Below are positions 59,173-64,000 of a stretch of DNA of 64,000 nucleotides, one piece after another. Both the position numbers and the translations under genes were made by a program. Within the stretch, counting starts at the first letter, position 1. Each line of letters opens with the position of its first letter. This stretch comes from Kribbella soli (GTDB lineage: Bacteria > Actinomycetota > Actinomycetes > Propionibacteriales > Kribbellaceae). Under the pieces are notes generated by a model, which saw only the letters and a program-made list of their open reading frames with translations, was not told where the DNA came from and made no database searches. The stretch spans positions 1-64,000 of the forward strand of contig NZ_SJJZ01000001.1 in the NCBI RefSeq assembly GCF_004331345.1. The letters run 5' to 3'.

Positions 59173-59810
59173 TAGTACGCCACCCCAACCGGCTGACAGA
59201 CGCTCGCCGGGTTATCTAGCGCCGCTAGCATCAGGTGCGCGACGTCCGCCCGCGAGATCGTGTAGCCCCGCGTCACCGTGCCGCCGACAGCCGTCCGGTA
59301 GGTCCCGGTCAGCGCCTTGTTCGTGAGTTTCGGCGGCCGCACGATGGTCCAGTCCGTCGTACTGCTCATGATGTCCGCCTCCATCACCCGCAGATCGGCG
59401 TACACATCGGCCGCGAACGCGTTGATCATCGGATAGAGCAGCCGCCGATTGAGGAAGCTCTCATCAGCCGGCACCGGCCCGAGCGGCGCGGCACTCACCG
59501 CGACAAAGCGCCGTACCCCGACGGCTTCCATCGCCGCCAGCATGGACCGCGTGCTCTCCGACGCGACCGGCCCGTCCTTCCGCCCGCGGGCCCCGACCCC
59601 GGAGATCACCGCCTCGCTCCCGTCCACGGCGTCCCGCAGCGGCTCCGCCGCATTCAGGCCGTCCACGCGGATCACCTCCAGCGCCGGATGCTCCACCTCG
59701 TACGCCGACGACGTACGCACCACTGCCGTCACCTTGTGCCCCGCATCGAGCGCTTGCCGTACGACGTGACCGCCGATCCCGCCCGTCGCCCCGAACACCG
59801 TGATCCTCAT
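59172..59810 (-). CDS. NAD(P)-binding, NmrA/SDR-like oxidoreductase
   Basis: 212 residues. MRITVFGATGGIGGHVVRQALDAGH is the Rossmann start, then ISGVGARG and RRFVAVSAAPLG. The ATG at 59810 has GGGAGG upstream and replaces an earlier in-frame ATG. It is likely to be quinone- or ketone-reducing or a redox sensor. It is divergent from marR with two operator-like repeats between them. Confidence 0.87.
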   Translation of the reverse strand: MRITVFGATGGIGGHVVRQALDAGHKVTAVVRTSSAYEVEHPALEVIRVDGLNAAEPLRDAVDGSEAVISGVGARGRKDGPVASESTRSMLAAMEAVGVRRFVAVSAAPLGPVPADESFLNRRLLYPMINAFAADVYADLRVMEADIMSSTTDWTIVRPPKLTNKALTGTYRTAVGGTVTRGYTISRADVAHLMLAALDNPASVCQPVGVAY

Positions 59811-59841
59811 CCCGACCGCCTCCCTGAAATCTTCTCTGTGA

Positions 59842-59873
59842 TTCATATAGTATGGAACTCATAAGATATGGAA
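59842..59873. promoter_or_regulatory. two adjacent MarR boxes
   Basis: TTCATATAGTATGGAA (59842-59857) is followed without a gap by CTCATAAGATATGGAA (59858-59873). Each is a dyad of the form TTCATA-n3-TATGGAA, AT-rich in a GC-rich genome, and sits between the divergent oxidoreductase and marR genes. Confidence 0.75.
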
Positions 59874-59891
59874 CAGATACAGGGAGGTGAC

Positions 59892-60350
59892 ATGCGCCAC
59901 CGCCGGCGGACCGGGAACGAGATCAAGGCCGCGCTCCGCGACCTGCGGATCCAGCTCGCCCTGCTGAACCATCAGGTCGGCGGCGAGCTGGCACTGAAGG
60001 ACATCGACCTCGACTGCCTCGACGTACTCGCCCGCAGCGGTCCGCTGACGCCGAGTGCCCTGGCCCGTCAGGCCGGACTGCACCCGGCGACCCTGACGGG
60101 CATCCTCGACCGACTCGAACGCGCCGGCTGGATCGCCCGCGACCGCGCCGGGGCAGACCGCCGCAGTGTCACCATCCGCGTCCTGCCGGACCGCGGCATG
60201 GAGGTGTTCCGCCTGTACCAGCCGATGATCGGCGCGATGGACGACCTACTGGCCGGCTACAGCGAGGCCGAGCTCGACTTGATCGCCACGTTCCTCCGGC
60301 GGAGTGCCGAGGCCTGCGAGCGTGTGCTGGGGCGCTCAGTTCAGGAGTAG
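59892..60350 (+). CDS. MarR-family transcriptional regulator
   Basis: 152 residues. The wHTH is LDCLDVLARSGPLTPSALARQAGLHPATLTGILDRLERAGWIARDRAGADRRSVTIRVL. The ATG at 59892 has GGGAGGTGAC upstream and is preferred to one at 59868, which lies inside the second box. It should repress the divergent oxidoreductase-DUF1772 operon and itself. The end overlaps the WYL gene by ten bases. Confidence 0.9.
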   Translation: MRHRRRTGNEIKAALRDLRIQLALLNHQVGGELALKDIDLDCLDVLARSGPLTPSALARQAGLHPATLTGILDRLERAGWIARDRAGADRRSVTIRVLPDRGMEVFRLYQPMIGAMDDLLAGYSEAELDLIATFLRRSAEACERVLGRSVQE

Positions 60351-61306
60351 AGGTCGGACAGCGTGCGGCCGAGGTTCGCCAGCTCGGCTCGCAACTCCGC
60401 GGGCTCCAGCACCTCGACCGCGTCCCCGAATCGGCAGAGGGAGACGGCCGCGTTCGGGATCGACTCGATCGGGATCGTCACCACCACGCTCCCGTCGGCC
60501 TCAGGTTCGGTGGCGGCGACGGCTTTGACGAGCGCCGGGTACGAGACGTCGTACATCTTCGCGGCCAATCGTGTGGACACCCGGATGACGGCCTCCGCGG
60601 TGTAGCGGACCTGGTCGAAGCCCTCCAGGTGGTCCTGCCAGAACTGCTGCAGCTCGAACCTCTCGTCGCGCTCGAACTGCTCGTCGGTCGGCGTCAGTTC
60701 GAGGATGTTGGAGACGCGGTATGTGCGCAGTCCGCCGGGGGTGGAGGCCACGACGTACCAGCTGCCGTTCTTCAGCACGAGTCCGTACGGTTCGAGGACG
60801 CGCTCGACTTCGCGCGGCTCCTCCCAGCGTCGGTACAGGACCTTGATGCGGCGGTCGTGGAGTACGGCGTCGGCGACCGCGGAGAGCTGTGGTGAGGCCT
60901 CGGCGTCCTGGTACCAGGCGGGCAGGTCGAGGTGGAAGCGGTTCTTGAGCCGGCCGGCGCGATCCCGCTGATCGGGCGCTAGCGCTGCTAGCAGTTTGAG
61001 TTCGGCCGCGCTCGTCTCCGCGGTCAGCCCGAGCGCGGCGGCCGCGCCCGGCATGCCGACGAGGAACAGCGCGGCGGCCTCTTGTTCGGTGAGGCCGGTG
61101 AGGCGGGTGCGGTAGCCCTCGACCAAGCGGTACCCGCCTGCTCGGCCTTGGTCGGCGTACACCGGGACTCCGGCCGCGGCGAGCGCCTCGACATCGCGGT
61201 AGATCGTCCGCAGCGACACCTCGAGCTCGTCGGCCAGCTCGCGCGCGGTCAACTGCCGGCGCGTCTGCAGCAACAGCAGGATCGACAGCAGCCGGCTCGA
61301 ACGCAT
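60341..61306 (-). CDS. WYL-domain HTH regulator (YafY-like)
   Basis: 321 residues. The N-terminal wHTH (SRLLSILLLLQTRRQLTARELADELEVSLRTIYRDVEALAAAG) and the WYL domain (RRIKVLYRRWEEPREVERVLEPYGLVLKNGSWYVVAST near 172-210) with its C-terminal extension are complete. WYL domains bind nucleic-acid or nucleotide ligands. It is divergent from the duplicated-domain protein at 61369, the probable target. Confidence 0.9.
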   Translation of the reverse strand: MRSSRLLSILLLLQTRRQLTARELADELEVSLRTIYRDVEALAAAGVPVYADQGRAGGYRLVEGYRTRLTGLTEQEAAALFLVGMPGAAAALGLTAETSAAELKLLAALAPDQRDRAGRLKNRFHLDLPAWYQDAEASPQLSAVADAVLHDRRIKVLYRRWEEPREVERVLEPYGLVLKNGSWYVVASTPGGLRTYRVSNILELTPTDEQFERDERFELQQFWQDHLEGFDQVRYTAEAVIRVSTRLAAKMYDVSYPALVKAVAATEPEADGSVVVTIPIESIPNAAVSLCRFGDAVEVLEPAELRAELANLGRTLSDLYS

Positions 61307-61368
61307 ACTCCGAGGTTAGTCCTTATGACTGCCATGGGTTGTCAGGTTTTGCTCGCAGGCTGGGCGGT

Positions 61369-62331
61369 ATGACGACTTGGACCAAGGTGACCGGCGACTT
61401 CGACTTCCTCAACGGGTACTTCGACGTCCACCACCGAACCCTGAAGAAAGCCTTCGCGGGCTGCGACGAATGGCTCGAGTACGACGGAACGACGACCGCG
61501 CGCACGTACTTCGACGGGCAGATCAGCATCGACGAGATGCGGTTCCCGACGAAGGGGTCGTACGGGCTGTCGCTGCGACTGTTCGACCCGGTCACCGAGC
61601 AATGGAGCATCTGGTGGGTCAGCAGCACCACGATGCAGCTGTACCCGCCGGTGCACGGCGGCTGGGCCGCCGACGGTTCACGCTGCCGGTTGGTCGGCGA
61701 GGACTCGCACGAAGGGCGGCCCATCCTGTGCAGCTACGAGTGGTCCGACATCACCTCGGAGACCGCGCACTGGGAGCAGGCCTACTCCGACGACGGTGGC
61801 GAGACCTGGGAGACCAACTGGACCATGGACTTCACCCGGCGCCACACTCCCCCGCCCGCGCTCGACGTACCGAAGCTCACCGACGACTTCGACTTCCTGG
61901 TCGGCCGGTGGTCCTTCCACAACCGCCGCCGGCGCCCGGTCCTCGGCGAACCGTACGAGTGGTACGAGCACGACGCGACGATGGAAGCCACTACGTACTT
62001 CGACGGCGCGATCAGCCTCGACGAAGGCTGGTTCCCGAGCGAAGGCTTCCGCGGCGCGACCTTCCGTCTCTACGACCCTTCCACGAAGGCGTGGTCCATC
62101 CACTGGATCAACAGCCAACGCGGCCGCCTGGAAACCCCCGTCATCGGCTCCTTCTCCCCCGACGGCACCGGCACCTTCGAAGGCCCGGACGAATGGGACG
62201 GCAAACCCATAGACGTCCGCTTCCTCTGGACCCCCGGCACCGACAAAGCCGCCTGGGAACAAGCCTTCTCCACCGACAACGGCAAAACCTGGACCACCAA
62301 CTGGCAAATGGAACACACCCGAACCGACTGA
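61369..62331 (+). CDS. protein of two duplicated DUF1579-like domains
   Basis: 320 residues. Residues about 6-158 and 168-317 align: GDFDFLNGYF with DDFDFLVGRWSF, TARTYFDGQISIDE with EATTYFDGAISLDE, LRLFDPVTEQWSIWWVSS with FRLYDPSTKAWSIHWINS, AHWEQAYSDDGGETWETNW with AAWEQAFSTDNGKTWTTNW. Each is a beta-barrel-like, lipocalin-type domain by pattern. No signal peptide. Function is unknown. Confidence 0.75.
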   Translation: MTTWTKVTGDFDFLNGYFDVHHRTLKKAFAGCDEWLEYDGTTTARTYFDGQISIDEMRFPTKGSYGLSLRLFDPVTEQWSIWWVSSTTMQLYPPVHGGWAADGSRCRLVGEDSHEGRPILCSYEWSDITSETAHWEQAYSDDGGETWETNWTMDFTRRHTPPPALDVPKLTDDFDFLVGRWSFHNRRRRPVLGEPYEWYEHDATMEATTYFDGAISLDEGWFPSEGFRGATFRLYDPSTKAWSIHWINSQRGRLETPVIGSFSPDGTGTFEGPDEWDGKPIDVRFLWTPGTDKAAWEQAFSTDNGKTWTTNWQMEHTRTD

Positions 62332-62395
62332 TGATTCTGGCCTCCCCGCGGAACCGGAGAAAGGACGGCGCTCACGCGGGGGGCCAATTCGCTGT

Positions 62396-62442
62396 GGTAA
62401 TCTCAACGTCGCAGGCGCGGGTTCAATCCCGGTCGTAGGGCG
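62396..62442 (+). other. tRNA-like T-arm fragment
   Basis: GTCGCAGGCGCGGGTTCAATCCCGG resembles the variable loop and T-arm of a tRNA, but the stem has a mismatch and no acceptor, D or anticodon arm can be paired. It lies in the 171-base gap ahead of a gene with atypical codon use, so it may be a remnant left by integration next to a tRNA. Confidence 0.3.
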
Positions 62443-62502
62443 CAGCGGCAAGCAAGCCGAAAGGGCAAGGCCCACCTACTTCAAGACCGAAGAGGGAGCG
62501 CC

Positions 62503-63132
62503 ATGCCCAAGCTCGAAACGTACAAGAAGCAAGCGAAACTGCTCGTTCGCTGGCACCGCGACGGGAACTTCTCGATCGGCGGTCGCATCCGACAGCTCGC
62601 GCGCTATCGCACGTTGTCCGACCGCGAAGCACTCGCATTGAAGTTTCCCCTCACCGAAGCCCAAGAGATCATCGCCCTCGAAGCGGGCTGCGCCAGCTGG
62701 GCCGAACTCAAGGCGAGCACGGAAGCGGCCCCGCCCACCAGCGAGCAGCCGGAGACTCAGGACACGGCAGTCGCGAGCGCCAACCCGGTGCTGTACGTCG
62801 CCGACGTCGATGCCTCGGCCACGTTCTATCGGGAGCAGCTCGGCTTCCGGCTCGACTTCTTGCACGGCAACCCGCCGTTCTACGGCTCGGTGTCGCGCGG
62901 CGGCGCGACCTTGCACCTGAAGCTCGTAGACGAGCCGGTGTTCGCGGCCGGTGCCGCGGAACGAGAAGGGCTCATCATGGCGTTCGTCGATACGCCGAAC
63001 GTCCGCGAGCTTTACACGGAATATCTGGCCGCTGACGCCGAGATCGTGCAGAAGCTGACCAAACAAGCGTGGGGCGGCACCGACTTCATCGTGCGCGACC
63101 CGGACGGCAACGCGATCGCGTTCGTCGGCTGA
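62503..63132 (+). CDS. VOC (glyoxalase-fold) protein with ankyrin-like N-terminus
   Basis: 209 residues. Residues 1-75 (METYKKQAKLLV-like start, LTEAQEIIALEAGCASWAELK) resemble the short N-terminal domain of the protein at 32548. Residues about 88-209 form one VOC module: NPVLYVADVDASATFYREQLGFRLDF and DFIVRDPDGNAIAFVG. VOC proteins include bleomycin-type resistance proteins, but no activity can be assigned. Codons such as AAA, CTT, TTT and ATA-type thirds are more frequent than in its neighbours, suggesting recent transfer. Confidence 0.8.
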   Translation: MPKLETYKKQAKLLVRWHRDGNFSIGGRIRQLARYRTLSDREALALKFPLTEAQEIIALEAGCASWAELKASTEAAPPTSEQPETQDTAVASANPVLYVADVDASATFYREQLGFRLDFLHGNPPFYGSVSRGGATLHLKLVDEPVFAAGAAEREGLIMAFVDTPNVRELYTEYLAADAEIVQKLTKQAWGGTDFIVRDPDGNAIAFVG

Positions 63133-63162
63133 GGCTCGACGCGACCGAGGCATGACCGAGGG

Positions 63163-63639
63163 CTACACCTTCAGTTGGCGGACTGCGGCGAGGGTTGAGA
63201 GGGCTGCTTGGGTGGCTTCGTAGCCTTTGTCTTCGCGGCTGTCGGGGAGGCCTGCTCGGTCCAGGGCCTGGGGGTCGTTGTCGCAGGTGAGTACGCCGAA
63301 GCCGATGGGGACTCCGGTAGTGACGCCGACCTGCATGAGGCCGTCAGTCGCCGCCTGGCAGACGTACTCGAAGTGCGGGGTGTCGCCCCGGATCACCACG
63401 CCGAGGGCGACCACCGCGTCGTACCCGGACTTCGCGGCGTGCAACGACGCGACGGGAAGCTCGAAGGAGCCGGGGACGCGGATGACGGTGTGGTCGGTGA
63501 CGCCGGAGTCCTCCAGCGCGCGGAGGGCGCCGGCGAGCAGGCCGTCGGTGACCTTCGGGTGCCACTGGGCGGCGACGATCGCGACCCGGGCGTCTTCCAC
63601 GCGGGTTACCTCGATGGTGGGTGCTCCACTGCCCGACAT
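63163..63639 (-). CDS. ribH: 6,7-dimethyl-8-ribityllumazine synthase
   Basis: 158 residues. [47 protein letters not shown] (catalytic His) and GVLTCDN. It condenses the ribityl-uracil with dihydroxybutanone phosphate, forming the riboflavin precursor, in icosahedral or pentameric assemblies. The ATG overlaps the ribBA stop. Confidence 0.97.
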   Translation of the reverse strand: MSGSGAPTIEVTRVEDARVAIVAAQWHPKVTDGLLAGALRALEDSGVTDHTVIRVPGSFELPVASLHAAKSGYDAVVALGVVIRGDTPHFEYVCQAATDGLMQVGVTTGVPIGFGVLTCDNDPQALDRAGLPDSREDKGYEATQAALSTLAAVRQLKV

Positions 63640-64000
63640 CAGCCGGCTCCGTTCTCTTCGGTCAGCAGGCCGCCCGGCAGGTGATGGCCCATTCGATCGC
63701 GCTTGGTGCGCAGGTACCGCAGGTTGTGCTCGGTCGGGTCGATGGAGATCCCGCGGCGCTCGACCACGTCGATGCCGTACCCCTGCACGCCCGCCAGCTT
63801 GTCGGGGTTGTTGGTCAGCAACCGCACTTCCTTGACGCCCAGATCGGCCAGGATCTGCGCACCGGTCCCGTAGTCGCGCGCATCCGCCGGCAACCCGAGG
63901 TCCAGGTTCGCGTCCACCGTGTCCCGGCCCGCGTCCTGCAGCTCGTACGCCTGCAGCTTGTGCAGCAACCCGATCCCCCGCCCCTCATGACCGCGCAGGT
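63639..64000 (-). CDS. ribBA: ribBA, GTP cyclohydrolase II part (5' end outside window)
   Basis: The frame continues past 64000. Visible are [21 protein letters not shown], the GTP cyclohydrolase II Arg/Glu motif region, then [18 protein letters not shown] and [18 protein letters not shown]. This is the C-terminal domain, which opens GTP to form the riboflavin precursor. That the N-terminal part is the ribB (dihydroxybutanone phosphate) domain is inferred from actinobacterial operons. Confidence 0.9.
   Translation of the reverse strand, partial: LRGHEGRGIGLLHKLQAYELQDAGRDTVDANLDLGLPADARDYGTGAQILADLGVKEVRLLTNNPDKLAGVQGYGIDVVERRGISIDPTEHNLRYLRTKRDRMGHHLPGGLLTEENGAG

Noticed and set aside
62396..62442. 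A functional tRNA gene upstream of the VOC gene
   Set aside because: Only a T-arm-like piece with a mismatch is present. The 3' end GTAGGGC has no complementary 5' acceptor within 90 bases.

Overview
The window is very GC-rich, uses GTG and TTG starts freely, has many leaderless-looking genes and strong third-position G/C. Its gene content is typical of a filamentous, soil-type actinobacterium. The linkages tyrS next to an rRNA operon, argCJBDFRH, pheST, infC-rpmI-rplT-TrmH with DUF1844, and hisE-hisG-PH fit Propionibacteriales, and I would guess Kribbella or a close relative. That placement is inference from gene order and style, not a database result. Nothing looks like a phage, plasmid, CRISPR array or intact insertion sequence.

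Layout. 1-340: promoters and leader of a 16S rRNA operon reading leftward out of the window. 0.4-4.6 kb: tyrS, a DUF2183 phosphatase-like protein, an F420/flavin-type oxidoreductase and a 3-methyladenine glycosylase. 4.65-11.84 kb: a complete arginine operon argC-J-B-D-F-R-H read leftward, with an ARG-box-like operator at the argC start. 12.0-13.5 kb: an ECF41 sigma factor with its carboxymuconolactone-decarboxylase partner and a matching promoter. 14.1-23.2 kb: a surface locus with a 1910-residue LPxTG-type fibrillar adhesin of 14 CshA-like repeats, followed upstream by a polytopic GT-C-like membrane protein and a family 2 glycosyltransferase. 23.25-28.5 kb: pheS, pheT and a gamma-glutamyltransferase-like gene. 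28.5-34.6 kb: a decayed gene between two related palindromes, two paralogous membrane proteins, an MFS efflux pump with divergent TetR, a CehA/McbA-type PHP hydrolase. 34.6-37.6 kb: TrmH, rplT, rpmI, infC (ATC start), DUF1844.

37.6-50.4 kb is regulated accessory metabolism and transport: a MerR regulator with two matching operator-promoters (aldo/keto reductase and itself), an aminoglycoside-phosphotransferase-like kinase, a small secreted protein, a sugar ABC importer with LacI repressor and a GH-A clan glycosidase that share an operator motif, and an ABC exporter with a TetR. 50.5-55.7 kb: SseB-like protein, kinase, truncated globin, ECF42 sigma with DGPF partner, aldose epimerase, PH-domain protein. 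55.7-56.9 kb: hisG-hisE. 63.2-64 kb: ribH and the 3' part of ribBA. Between hisE and ribH, which I recall as neighbours in many actinobacteria, lie about 6.3 kb of accessory genes (metallo-beta-lactamase fold protein, DmpA-type peptidase, DUF1772, NAD(P)-binding protein with MarR, WYL regulator, a duplicated-domain protein, and a VOC protein with atypical codons).

The best leads are: a repeated palindrome family with core CCACCAACCA, two copies of which carry the stop codons of both convergent neighbours in their arms; the A/B-alternating giant adhesin with its linked glycosylation-type genes; the MerR, LacI and MarR operator sets that can be read directly; and an attenuator-like pair of mutually exclusive hairpins ahead of infC. 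I do not see a clearly new defence or biosynthetic system.
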